Part shown: positions 38,902 through 50,703 of the stretch, in pieces | Numbering within the stretch: the stretch's first letter is position 1 | How the letters are laid out: every line of letters starts with the position of its first letter | DNA from: Stenopsyche tienmushanensis | Taxonomy: Eukaryota; Arthropoda; Insecta; Trichoptera; Stenopsychidae | Reading direction: 5' to 3' | Assembly: GCA_008973525.1 (NCBI GenBank) | Contig: WACJ01000514.1 | Coordinates: 2,232,001-2,296,000 of the forward strand | DNA length: 64,000 nucleotides | Notes under the pieces: generated by a model | Seen by the model: the letters and a program-made list of their open reading frames with translations, nothing else | Told to the model about the DNA's origin: nothing | The model's database searches: none | Translations under genes and position numbers: made by a program

Positions 38902-39812
38902 GGAGAGCAAATTAGTTCTGTCCGTTTTCAAAAGATAGCTCTAGCTGTTATCAATGTTTCATAGATGATTTCGATGGTTTAAGATAAGTTAGATATCTTT
39001 CAATAATATTCAGTTTACATCACTTTTAGTTGTTTTTTACAGTATTGAATATGTCAAATTTTCTGTTAACTAAGCAATATTTGCAGGAGGTTTTAGTTTT
39101 CTGCTTTAACTGGAAAAAAAGTGCAGTGAATGCTTATGGAAGTTTGTGGTAACAATTCTTGAATTGATAAATCATGTAGGAAATGGTTTCATCGTTTCAA
39201 GAATGGTGATTTCAACGTTGAAGAATGCCTCACTCTTGACAGCAAAAAAATATCGGTGACAAAGAATTGGAGATATTATTTGATGAAGATCCAAGTCAAA
39301 TGCAAGATGAGCCTGTAGAATCATCGGGAATGACTCAACAAGCAGTTTCTGTACGATCCATGGAAATATTTAAAAAACAAGGCAATTGGGTGCCTTATGA
39401 ATTAAAACCGAAAGACGTTGAATGGCGATTGTTCACTTGCGAGCAGCTGATGAGAAATGGATACTCTACGATAATCCCAATAAGAAGAAACCACAAAAAA
39501 AAACATTGTTAGAAGGTATTGCTATGTATCTGATGGAATCAAAAGGGTGTTGTGCTCTATGAGCTGCTACAACCTGGCAATTAATTCGACAGAGCTGTAA
39601 AATGGCTCCTAACTTGGACCACTTAAAAAGATGAGACATTTTATTGAAATGGATTTCCAAAACTGCCTGAGATGTGGGAAAAAGTGAGGTGAGAAGGTGA
39701 GAAAAGGGACCAGCGATGGACAATACTTTGATTGATCTGTTCATTCATTTTGTTATGAAATAAATGCATTTTTGAACGCAAAAAAACGAACCGAACTAAT
39801 TTGCACTCTCAA
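38902..39812 (+). mobile_element. Decayed mariner element with transposase pseudogene
   Basis: The TIRs are GGAGAGCAAATTAGTTCTG at left and, on minus, TTGAGAGTGCAAATTAGTTC at right, flanked by TA (38900-38901 and 39813-39814). At 911 bases it is shorter than the usual ~1.3 kb of mariners. On plus, traces include the HTH region (KWFHRFKNGDFN near 39180-39220), then LDED-type ILFDEDPSQMQDEP and KQGNWVPYELKPKDVEW (39260-39435), the classic mariner linker. After CEQLM the reading shifts frame and the first catalytic block (TGDE) is lost. WILYDNPNKKK, KGVVLYELLQPGN and the end EMWEKV...SDGQYFD remain. Several frameshifts, stops and deletions make it inactive. Confidence 0.93.
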
Positions 39813-40447
39813 TATAAGAATAAATTATGTATGATAGCCGAAATTTTATATTTCCAAAGATTAATTTAGCTTGGCAGAGTTTTTTATAAAATCTTATTTA
39901 AGCAATGTTGGAAAAAATTAACAAGCATTCGTTCCGTTGGCCGAAATTACAGATAGTTTATATGGGCACATCTGCATAAAAATATTTGCAGTTGCAGTGA
40001 ATAATATTTCAGGCGCCTCCGAGAAATATTTTATTACATCAATATTGGCAGAAGTCGTTATTTACGAGTCCAAATTTAACATCACAGGAAAATAATGTGG
40101 AAAACATTGTTCCCTGTCAGTTTCAGCGAGACGGTGCCCGTTACGTACGTCCACACCCAATAAACGTTAACGATCGAATGATTTATGCGCGTTTTAAATC
40201 CGCGTATATTCAGGTCATAAAAGTGCATTAGTCGGCCATATATCGGGAGTGAATTGGCATTTACGTGTACGTATTAGAGCGCCGTTAATTCTCGTTTGAA
40301 GTGATTCATTCGATTGTGAATATCATTTATATATTGGTGCTGCCATGTTTACGGACCCGCTTGGGATATCGTCCATTTCGATCGGGAGTATCGTATTCCT
40401 CGAAATATTTCACTAGTGGGATTCATTGAATTTGATGTATTTTCTAG
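39813..40447. other. Upstream region of stomatin-like gene A
   Basis: More GC-rich than average from about 40050, immediately before the first recognised coding exon. This is probably promoter and 5' UTR, possibly including an upstream exon, because a splice acceptor (TTTTCTAG) directly precedes the first coding exon at 40448. No TATA box stands out. Confidence 0.45.
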
Positions 40448-43197
40448 ATCCTAATCCCATGGGTTTCGTGGAGGTTATCGCAACACTAGGATCCATTGTT
40501 GTTCTCGTTCTAACATTTCCATTTTCGCTGTGCGTGTGCTTCAAGGTAATTATTGAAAATATTTGTGTTACGTAATCGCACAAGGATGTGTTGAAATGTA
40601 AGAAATAATATAAATCATCTCTGATTGTTTAAGGTAGTACAAGAATATGAAAGAGCGGTGATATTTAGATTGGGTCGTATACGGCCCGGAGGTGCAAGAG
40701 GCCCGGGTTTATTTTTTGTGCTTCCTTGTATAGATACATATTGCAAAGTCGACCTACGCACTGTGTCTTTTGATGTTCCTCCTCAGGAAGTATGCAGTTT
40801 TATTTATTTCATTTTTTCATATGATCTCATACGTGTTAAATTTGAAGAAAAACAATTTTAGCCTCAAAGCATGATGTATCTATAATTTATGCGCCGAAGC
40901 ATATAAAATATGATTATTCAATAATATTATTGCAATACTGACATGTTGTTTGGGTCATAAAAGAAGACTTATCGCATTTATTTTTGTCTGAACATAGGTC
41001 CTCACTAAGGATTCCGTAACCGTCTCAGTAGATGCTGTAGTATATTATAGAATAAAGGATCCTTTAAAAGCTGTGGTCGAGGTAGAAAATTATAGGTTGG
41101 CTTTATCTGCAATTATTTTTTTGAATTAATCTAATTTAAAATCAGTCAATATACAGTCAAACTCGTTTATAACGAGCACAATGGGGATGAATATTTATTT
41201 TCTCTCAAAGCTGATACTGTTAGATGAACTGTTAGATGAATTTGATGCTTTTATTCATAGATATTTACATGAAACATCCCCAACAGCATTCAAGAAGCGT
41301 TTTCATCAACTATAAAGAGTGCTTTGCATATGGACCGACAAAATGTTTTTGGGGGTTAGGGAGGTCTTTTGCTACGTTTCACACATAGGCCCTATGTCTT
41401 AAGTGTCAGGGTTGTCGAAATAGATTGTTTTTCAACATTTTGAAAAATTCACAAAATTTCCCCTTTAAAAAGTCATACATTTTTAATCTGTGGTCGTAAT
41501 ATCACGAAATTTTGTAATATATTTTAATCTAAATAAATTATTATTTTGTGCAATTGGTTTAAAAAAAATAGTTCTAAGCTTCCAAAGTCACATAAAATGT
41601 GCAAACGAATGAGAAATATCCAGTTTGTCTAGTTCAATGTACTAATTTAGCAGGTTCAGGGTTAAGAAAATACTTTTTAAGCTTATGATGTTTTTGTTAA
41701 TTTTATTTACAAGATTTGTTCAAATTGTATCGTATGAAGGGACAAAACCTTTTCCTTATTTCAACTGTAATCATCTGATGTAGCATTTCCTCTTTCATTT
41801 TTGCAAAGGCGATTATTGGATTTTCAATTAGTAGTTCTGGATTTAAAATAATCATTGACGAGCATAAATGGATGTCTTGAACATTTTCAAACAAAATTTG
41901 GATCGATAATCGAAGAATATTAATAGTTTATTTTAGAAAACTACTAATAACGACAAGACATTCATCAGTATGAGTCTGAGGATAAAGAGTCAGAGTATTA
42001 ATTGGAAACATTGATCAAGTCAATTTACAATTGAAAAATAAATTCTTATAATTTTTTGAGAGTCTTTAAGATTAGCATTAGAATATTATGAGGAAAAGGT
42101 TCAACAATCAGCTGTGTTGTTCAAAATAAGATATTTATTGAAGAATTTAAGTACTTTTTGAAGCTTCGGATTAATTACAAAGGATAATGTGTTCACGTAT
42201 AATATTATCCACATTATTTTTGCAATGAAAAAAACTTTGTTTTTAAGTATTAAATAATCTTCCTTATAATTTAGTCCTCTTAGAGCAGCCCTTTGAGAAC
42301 GAATAGTCAATAATCATTCGCTATAGATGCAATAATTTGTAATCATGCTCACGATAAACAATTTTGACTGTATAATTTACGATAAAGATATTTTGGTTAA
42401 CAAATTTGCAGTTTTTTGGCAATATGATTTAAAATTTGCATGAATTCTTCAACATTTACATTTGAAAAAATGCTTCTTTGCATCACTGATTTTTTATAGT
42501 CATTCATCACGATTGTTAGCGGCAACAACGTTAAGAAATGTCATAGGAACTAGGAATTTAGCCCAATTGCTATCAGATCGGGAAGCAATATCACAATTAA
42601 TGCAGGCTACTTTGGATGAAGCGACGGAACCATGGGGTGTTAAAGTCGAACGGGTTGAAATGTAATATTTATGAGATGATCGCATATGTTGTTTAAAATA
42701 TATTTTTGCATATTATAATTAAATTTTAGCAAGGATGTAAGTTTACCGGTTCAACTACAAAAAGCAATGGCGGCTGAAGCTGAAGCCTCAAGGGAAGCAA
42801 GAGCCAAAGTCATTGCAGCAGAAGGCGAAATGAAGGCATCCAGGGCACTCAAAGAAGCCTCGGAAGTCATGGTCCAGAGTCCAATGGCTCTTCAGGTATT
42901 TGTTAAATATTGATTTTTAATTGTCTAATGATTGTTCAGATATTATATATTTTTGGATTTAAATGTAAGCTTTATTCTTTTCAGTTGCGCTATTTGCAGA
43001 CACTGAGTTCCATATCTGCCGAAAAGAATTCCACAATAATATTCCCGTTGCCTATAGATATAATAAGGCCATTTTTAACCCCAATGCCGACGTATCCCAA
43101 TCCATCCTATGCTCAATATCCACCAAACCCCGGAACGAGCCAAGAACGTCCACCCACGTCTAATAATTCTGGACGCCCGCAACGTTATGGACCTTGA
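40448..43197 (+). CDS. Stomatin-like (band 7 / PHB domain) protein A, six coding exons
   Basis: Membrane scaffold protein of the stomatin/MEC-2 family, 293 residues from the ATG at 40459. Exons are 40448-40545, 40634-40789, 40998-41095, 42500-42661, 42730-42895 and 42985-43197 (stop); all introns are GT/AG and phases match. Residues 5-28 form the membrane hairpin with its family Pro (VLTFPFSLCVCF). Then follow [20 protein letters not shown] and GARGPG (start of the band 7 domain), [49 protein letters not shown], an Ala/Glu-rich coiled segment ([18 protein letters not shown]) and the conserved [10 protein letters not shown]. The family oligomerises on the inner leaflet and modulates ion channels. 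The C-terminus is Pro/Asn-rich and differs from gene B. An acceptor before 40448 means an upstream exon may exist. Intron 3 contains a transposon. Confidence 0.95.
41154..42370. mobile_element. Tigger-like DNA transposon in stomatin A intron 3
   Basis: The left end CAGTCAAACTCGTTTATAAC and, on minus, the right end CAGTCAAAATTGTTTATCGT are TIRs flanked by TA (41152-41153 and 42371-42372). CAGT-starting TIRs with TA duplications are typical of pogo/Tigger elements. The 1.2 kb interior has no intact transposase; only weak frames of about 63-69 codons remain. It also contains the second copy of a 230-base repeat found at 31675. Removing it would leave an intron of about 190 bases, close in size to the 75-base intron at the same position in gene B. 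Confidence 0.78.
41329..41562. repeat. Dispersed repeat pair, copy 2
   Basis: Same orientation and order of shared blocks as 31675-31908 (TTTGCTACGTTTCACACATA, GAAATAGATTG, TTTTTAATCTGTGGTCGTAA). It lies inside the Tigger-like element, so the other copy may be a fragment of a relative of that element. Confidence 0.85.
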
Positions 43198-43245
43198 TTT
43201 AATAATATAAAATTTATAAACCAAAAAATAGATATTAGTCAATTA

Positions 43246-43251
43246 AATAAA
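43246..43251 (+). terminator. Poly(A) signal of stomatin-like gene A
   Basis: AATAAA 49 bases after the stop codon at 43195-43197, followed by T-rich sequence. It would give a very short 3' UTR. Confidence 0.6.
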
Positions 43252-45682
43252 TATTTTTACAGCGACATCGATGTACCGCCTTTATAAAGTTTTATAATCG
43301 ATTGCCATAAAATGTGCTGACATCTTTTTAGCTGGAGAATAAACATTATTGTTTTTCAGTACAATACTTGTCATGTCACTTCGCATAATAAAACTCATCT
43401 AATATTTATGGTGTCGTTTCGACCTGAATTTGGTATTATTTCATGTCTTTTATTGTACCGAAATTATATCGATTTTATTAACATAGTGTATCAATTGAGA
43501 TAATTGAAATGCTCGTACAAAGACATATTTTCAAATACACCATAAAAGCATATGTGATAACAATCTTGAATATGATCAATGGGAACAATGTGTTGAAATT
43601 GAATTCATATTTTACATAATATTTTTTTCATTGAGAATTTGATTGACGATTGAGAAATAAGAATTATATTTAATATATATGTATACAATTAAATTTTTGA
43701 GATGATCAACATGAAAGATGATTGGTTTTATGAATCCTTGATAATTTTATATTGAACTTAAGCGGGGAAGATTTGCTTGAAAATGGCTACCAAGTTGATA
43801 GTTCTATGGAAGCAAATTACGAAGAGATGTTTTACTAAAAGTAATGTTAGAATTTGGCAGAGAGGCTAATAAAGGTAACTCAAATCGATAATGATAATGA
43901 TTAGGAACAGTTTGACAATGAAAAGTAATGCAAATCTAAGACTAGTGCAAATGGATTTTATGAAAGTTGACTTATTTTCAAAGGGACATTTGGCCAATAT
44001 TCTATTAAAAGAACTTGAAACTGTTTATACGTGTTCTGGAATACTCTTTTCGACATTTGTTCACAAATATCTTGATTATACTTCTATCCAAAAAATTGAA
44101 AATTCTCATTAAAAAATATAGCAGCTGATGCTTTGGGCTGTTGAAGATTACAATAAAATGGGAGACTTGTGCTTTCTAAATTACACGAGGGCATTTAAGG
44201 TAAATAGGGAAATATGTGCCCTTTTATAGATTCCAAAAAATGAGATAATAAAATAAAAATTATGAAGATACCGAAAATAATAAAAGTTACATAAGTACTA
44301 CATATTTAAGTAATTAAATTATTGAACGCTCCTCGTTGCATTGCATGCGAGTTCTAATCGATTATTCATCCGTTCGCCTCGTTATATGATCTATCAAATG
44401 CAAAATCCGACGCTTCGCTCATCATGCAACACGCAAATATGAGACATGATTATAAAGGTCTTTGTTTCATGAAGTTTTAACAGAGAATGTTGAATCACAC
44501 ATTGATTCACATAGTCGATTAATTTCAATAATCATTTTGATATCATCTGATATAGAGATAAAATGCTTAACAAACTGTTTGATCTAAATTTGATATAATT
44601 TTCAAGACGTTTTAAAAGTATATTAGCTAAAATTTGTTTCAAAGATACGAAAAAATTTGAGATCATAGTTGAATACGGGTGACGAACGTATTTTGGTGAA
44701 TAATACGTTAATAATCAATGCTGAAATATTTTCTATCAATGATAAAAAAAACATGTTATGAAAAACTGCAATAATATTAACGGAAATCATTATTGATCTT
44801 GATATAATATTAACGAGCGAAACTATCCTTTGGTTGCTTTTTGCTTATAATAATGACTTTATTGTTTACGGAAATTGTTTGAAATCTGTATTTTGATAAA
44901 TCAACATTAAGTTCCGCATATATTTTATCGCACAAATCACAATTAATCAGGCTAATGAACTGTCGATGTAAAAGTTTAATGGTGTGAATTTATCGATTTT
45001 TCCAATTCAATTTCTTTAGGAGAATATTAATGTTTTTAAGCTGTTAAGGGCTGGTTTAACAAGGCCAAATCAATAAAACCTTCGTGTTGGACGTTCCATG
45101 TTTTGATTCAGTCACCATTTCATATGCAAGCAAGCAGTATCGTATTTTGCTATGAAATTCTAAAAATGCGATCTTAACGCCTTTGTCAGAATTCATTCAT
45201 AATGTCCTATCGATATTAAATATTCATATGTGAATTATTAAGTCTCGTGTCAATGTACAAGCATGTTAAAAAGCAATGGTCAGTTGTGTAAATATGGTTA
45301 AAAGTGGTCAGGTGTAATGCTTCTAATAAAATGTCCAGGCATTACCATTGTTATATTGTTTTTTATGTCCACCAAGAGAGATCATTGTAATAATGATCAT
45401 TTTGGTTTTAATTTTGTGTTAAATGGGTAAGCAATGCACGATTATGTAAGTAACGAATGTTGATGATGTTATATATCAATGAAATAGTTCAACATGAAAC
45501 GTATTTTTGTATTAAAAAATATTTTTTTAACGAGTAGAATGATTTAGGTGCAGTGTAAAATATAAATTCGATTAATGATCGCTTTCCTTTCAGCTATCTG
45601 AAGATAAAATCGTTTGATACGTTGAACATAGAATAGTTAGTTGATCATGGCGATGGACGGTATTAGAATAAGTATTCTTTCT
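43252..45682. other. Intergenic between stomatin A and the hAT remnant
   Basis: AT-rich. A 73-codon plus frame (43891-44112) has no family match and no splice context. No RNA genes recognised. Confidence 0.5.
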
Positions 45683-45690
45683 GCATAAAT

Positions 45691-46938
45691 CATAGGTTCT
45701 CAACCTTTTTCGGGTGGCGATCCCTTTTTATAAAAGCCATATGACCCGCGACAATTGAAAAAGGCATTTTTAATAAGATATTTTAAAAAATAACGAAGTG
45801 TGTGAGTAATTTTTCATTAAACAAGTTACATGCCGAGGAATCATTCCGCTAATTACAGAATTCATTTAGTAATTCATCAAGAATTCTGGCTAAATCAAGA
45901 GAAGCAGAAAATGGATTTCATGTCAATGTAGTTTCTTCTTCATTCAGCTCAGGAAAGTAGCGCTGAAGTTCGTTTTAAAAAGATTTGAGATACCCAGTAA
46001 TCTCCTCCTTCAAACTTTTATTCATTTCACCTTCAGATTCATCCATCACACTGCAGAGTTTCTCAAACATGGTAATGTTTCCAAGATTTATTTTTCTTCG
46101 CCAGTTCGCAGCATAGATGATGCACCATCCATGCAAACCCCACAGATGTTTTTCCACTTTAATCCTCGTCTTAAATAGCGTATTTATCTTCTCCATAATA
46201 TCTTCACTTTTTGTAATAGTTTCAAGTCCACTACAAAATAGGAACTCTTCTTTAACCTTTTCATTTCTTTCATATCTCTTCTCGTTTAATTATTAGTTGA
46301 TAAATTTGAGCTAAAGATCTATACAATCGTGCGATATATGCGGGGAAGCTCTCTGTCACTGTCCAAACTGCGTTCTGTCTCTGTCTGTTTCTGAGCTCAA
46401 TGTATAAAAGTGCTCTTTCTGAAAAATGGAGAGGGGATGCCAGGCCCTGGCACAGTACTCCTTTAGGGGCTAATATCACCTGAATTAATTTATTTCACGA
46501 AGACAAGCAACTGAGCACACGAGCTTACGTCTGTTGATTCATCAACATAAAAAAGAAAACCTTGATTTTATTCAAAATCTACTCTTCAATATCTACGGAT
46601 AGTCCTGATTTAGGCCGCTGAATAGTATTATTAAACTGAGATATTCGTTTCATTTTTACTTCACTGGAATCCCCATGAATTAATTTCATCTTCTTCAACA
46701 TGCAGGGTTTAATGAGTTCTTCCCCAATTGTATGAGATTTTTTGCTTGATCCAATGCGACTTCATATGATGCTTGCATTGATGCTATGCTCGCTTGCTGA
46801 AAACTTCTTATTCGATCAAGTCTCTGATGTTTACAACTGGTTTCATACCGATGAATATTTGCATTACAGTGAATATTATTTTAGTCGACTGTATAAGTTG
46901 GTGACTCCACAGAAAACCCGTAGGTTTGGGAACCCATG
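45691..46938 (-). mobile_element. Decayed hAT transposon (ZBED5-like transposase)
   Basis: The ends are CATAGGTTCTCAACCTTTTT at left and, on minus, CATGGGTTCCCAAACCTACG at right, the typical hAT (Charlie-type) termini. They are flanked by an 8-base target duplication, GCATAAAT (45683-45690) and GCATAAAC (46939-46946). On minus the order is that of ZBED5-like transposases: KKSHTIGEELIKPCMLKKMK, RISQFNNTIQRR-type, SVDIEEQILNKIK-type with frameshifts, DEST-type and SSCAQLLVFV near 46500, EEFLFCSGLETITKSEDIME at 46185-46250, HLWGLHGWCIIYAANWRRK, then GNITMFEKL and EEITGYLKSF (45975-46080). A GC-richer segment at about 46260-46474 separates two parts that are normally adjacent. Many frameshifts; inactive. 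Confidence 0.92.
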
Positions 46939-46946
46939 GCATAAAC

Positions 46947-48283
46947 GGTTTTATTAATAATCTTATGATTTATTAACATTGATATAGAACAACCAATTGT
47001 CATAATAAATATGATTTACATTGCATACGTTTGGAAAACTAAATAACTCTGATTTTCCCAGACTGGATTAAAATTTGATATGAAAAAATGTCGGTAGATA
47101 ATGGAAAAATTGTTTATATTTGATTTATTAACTGAATGATATTGATTAGATATATCAAACACAATGACTGTCAATTAATACTTGCCAAAAATAGTTTTTA
47201 TTTTAAGTTAATTTTTTTTCATTTCAAGTGAAACCATTTTTCATTTGAAATCCTCGAAAAAGGTTTAACTTGAAATGAAAAAAGTATAAAGTCATATTCG
47301 CAGACAAATCGAAAGCCTTTAAAATTATCCAACATCACTTTTATTAGCAGTTTATACGGAAAAAAGGTCGTGATAATGTTTTTTAACATTGGAATCATTT
47401 ACGTCATTGTAATATATTTTTGATGATGATTGGAAATTGAGATTAATACTGCCATATAAAGAGTTTATAATGTAATGGCGATGTTATAAGACAATAAGTA
47501 TTATGGATGGTTAAAAACATCTTTGCCTTGATAAAATGGTATACATACATAATACTGATTTGCTTATGGAGATAATGAATGCAAATTTTCGACAAACAAT
47601 CAAAGAATTATCATGACATTTTAGTTGTACATGATATCACTGCACAAGATAGTTCTCATCGAATATGGAAGATTCATAGTCAAAATGTTTGGATTTCATA
47701 CTAAGTTTCATCAATAAATGATTTACAGTTAATTATAATGAACTATCATCGAATGGTTTTTTTTTACAATGATTTTGAAATTGTATATCAATAGTTATCT
47801 CCCGGACTCGATCATTTGATGGAATATAGTTGTTATTATTGGTACACATTCTCATCCCTCATATTCATCAAATATCGTTATTTCGATAAAATATCTTCTT
47901 GGTATATCATTATTTTATAAAATTGATACCGGTTGGTGTATAAAAGGGTTAAATATTATAGGAAAAATTTAAGAAAATCTAAAATGTTGATAACACGTTC
48001 AATTATTCATTATCCTTAAAAAAATGAATCAGCACATTCTATATTGAGAGTTTATGAAGAGTGACTAATTACTGATTCATGTCGGCAGCAAAAAAACAAG
48101 TTCTAACCCATAGACGTATAAATTTACGCTCGTCACAATGGAATATCTATGATAAGATAGCGCCCCTATAAGATATACTATCATCGCAAGAGATAGTGTA
48201 GTATTATACAAATGAAATAAAATTATGTTTCAGAGCACATCGTGCCATGTTGTGAATAAGTATCTTTTCAATAAGTATCAAAA
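46947..48283. other. Upstream region of stomatin-like gene B
   Basis: AT-rich flank, including the presumed promoter of gene B. It contains a 70-nt hairpin (47214-47283). No TATA box or upstream exon can be fixed. Confidence 0.45.
47214..47283. ncRNA. Hairpin of pre-miRNA size (candidate only)
   Basis: A 22-base arm (TTTTTTCATTTCAAGTGAAA plus CC) pairs with its complement at 47262-47283 with one mismatch, across a 26-base loop. Stem length and loop size fit an animal miRNA precursor, but low complexity and the lack of a recognised mature sequence make a foldback repeat equally likely. Confidence 0.3.
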
Positions 48284-50490
48284 ATGGGCCTTATAGATGT
48301 TGTTGCAACGCTCTTCTCGACGATCATCGTCATTTTGACATTCCCCATATCGATATTTATGTGCTTGAAGGTTTGTATTGAATGGATTTCATTAATAATT
48401 ACAGTATCGAATGTGGTTATGAACGTTTTGCTTTGTGTGAATCCTATAGATTTACGTAATTGTTGTTTTTGTATCAAATTGTATATAAAATATTATAATG
48501 GGAATAAATAAGATTATCAATGTAGATAGTCTCTTGGATTATCCAATGTATTATTTTTATATAACTAACGCCACTTTGAGCAATTTTTCCCTTTCGAAAT
48601 GCGATGCATTGTATTGATCATCCATAAACGATCGTATTTGGAATTATTTAAATGCATGCATTGAAAGGAGCGAGTTTATATTATTTTTAATACGTTTTTC
48701 ATAGGTTGTGCAAGAATACGAAAGAGCCATAATCTTCAGATTGGGACGAGTACGAACAGGAGGAGCCAGAGGTCCTGGAATATTTTTCATTTTACCATGT
48801 ATCGATCAATATTGTCAAGTCGATTTGAGGACAGTATCATTCAGCGTCCCACCCCAAGAGGTATGTCAAATCATTAATCAATCAAATTAATTTTATGATA
48901 TTTTATATCATTCAAATGGTTCGTTTTAATAATTTTCCACTTTGTTGCATTTTATTTCATTATCAGAGTTTCCGAAAAAATTCCGCGTTATATTTTGTAA
49001 TTGCATTTGTATAAGCAATATTTGAACAATGTTTAAATTTATTAGTGCTTGAAGATTAGCGACAAATATTTGATGAAAGAAATGTGAAGAATTTATTATC
49101 CATTCTCAAGTGTTATATCAATTCCTTTGATAGATAAGAAGTTTGAGTTTTCATACAAAATATCTAATTTGATAAAACATCAAAATTGAAATTAGCTATG
49201 TAGAGTATTTTACTTTTAAAAAATGGATATTCAAGCAAAACATCAAAAAAAATAATAAGATCATATCTTGTATACGTGCGTTAGATAAACAACCCAAAAT
49301 GACATCGTCTCCAACCTAATCATTCTCGGCTGATATGAAAATATTTTTTTGATTTATATGTTGTTATTGTAGGTTTTGACAAAGGATTCCGTAACAGTCT
49401 CAGTGGATGCCGTCGTTTATTATAGAATAAATGATCCTTTGAAGGCGGTCATCGAAGTCGAAGACTATAGGTTGGCTTTTAATTGATTAATTAATGGATG
49501 TTTAGTAATGCTGTGATTTTAACATTCACTTTGTTTTTAAAAAAGCACATCAACACGATTATTGGCAGCGACTACTCTCCGTAACATCATGGGAACGAAG
49601 AATTTAACACAGATCCTTTCCGATCGTGAATCCATATCTCATGGCTTACAAAGTACATTGGATGAAGCTACTGAGCCATGGGGAGTTCAAGTAGAACGAG
49701 TTGAAATGTATAACAAATATTAAGACTTAATTCAGTTCATCGCATTTGAAAATGTGTTTGATGTATAATAATGAAAATATTATTTTAGTAAGGATGTAAG
49801 TCTTCCAAGCCAACTTCAAAAGGCCATGGCCACTGAAGCAGAAGCATCAAGGGAAGCTCGTGCCAAAGTAATTGCCGCTGAAGGTGAAATGAAAGCTTCG
49901 AGAGCTCTTAAAGAGGCATCTGATGTTATGGCAGAAAGTCCTGTCGCTCTTCAGGTATTTAATAATAATATATTTCGTGTTTTTAGAGCGAATGTTCTAT
50001 TTACGCGGAAGGGCAAATTATCTTAAACGACACGAAAAGTGAAATTCAAGCCAGCAGTTGGTCGGAAAAAGAAGAACAATTGTTTATAGTCACTCCGTCT
50101 CTATTGCATATATCATAGATACGTTACGCGCATATCATGTTTGCGTGCATAAAGCAACCAGTAGATGCTTGCCTAATTTATTATATATTACACAAACATA
50201 GCCTAATCTTTTAAATAACAACTTTCGTTAACAAATGGGAAAAAAAAAGTTTCATTTCTACCATGCGAAATTCCCATACATTTTTATAAAAAATTAAAAA
50301 AATACAAATATTTGATATATTTTTTTTCCAGTTGCGATATCTACAAACGCTTAATTCGATAGCATGCGAAAAGAACTCAACAATCATATTTCCCGTTCCT
50401 ATTGATATCTTAAGACCTTTCATGGGACCAGCAGCTGGATCGTCAAGTCAATGGGTTAAACCAGCGGCTGTTGAAATCGAAATGGAATAA
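48284..50490 (+). CDS. Stomatin-like (band 7 / PHB domain) protein B, six exons
   Basis: Tandem paralogue of gene A, 275 residues. Exons are 48284-48370, 48705-48860, 49373-49470, 49546-49707, 49789-49954 and 50332-50490. The first five coding segments have exactly the same lengths and phases as in gene A (87, 156, 98, 162, 166). The membrane hairpin is [15 protein letters not shown] at residues 15-29. Band 7 motifs are [98 protein letters not shown] and [10 protein letters not shown]. The tail (after residue 245) is shorter and lacks the Pro-rich extension of gene A. The intron 3 acceptor has a purine-rich tract (AAAAAAGCAC), unusual but needed for the frame. Role as for the family: a cholesterol-binding, channel-regulating membrane scaffold, inferred. 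Confidence 0.95.
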
Positions 50491-50703
50491 AAAATATCCA
50501 ATCTAACGTATTGGAAATTGGCTAAGTCATCGATGTATAATATTTATAAAACAAATTTAAAAATGAAATATATTCAATTTTATACAATGCTTGTGAGTTT
50601 TATTCAAGAAAAGATAGATAAAAGTGCAGGTATAAATAAAATAATATATAAGATAGCAAATATCGGTTATGTTATCATAAAGAGCTTGTGTTCTTTAATC
50701 CTC

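Noticed and set aside
45975..46196. 73-codon minus frame as a host gene
   Set aside because: It is part of the hAT transposase remnant, lying between hAT termini with a target duplication.
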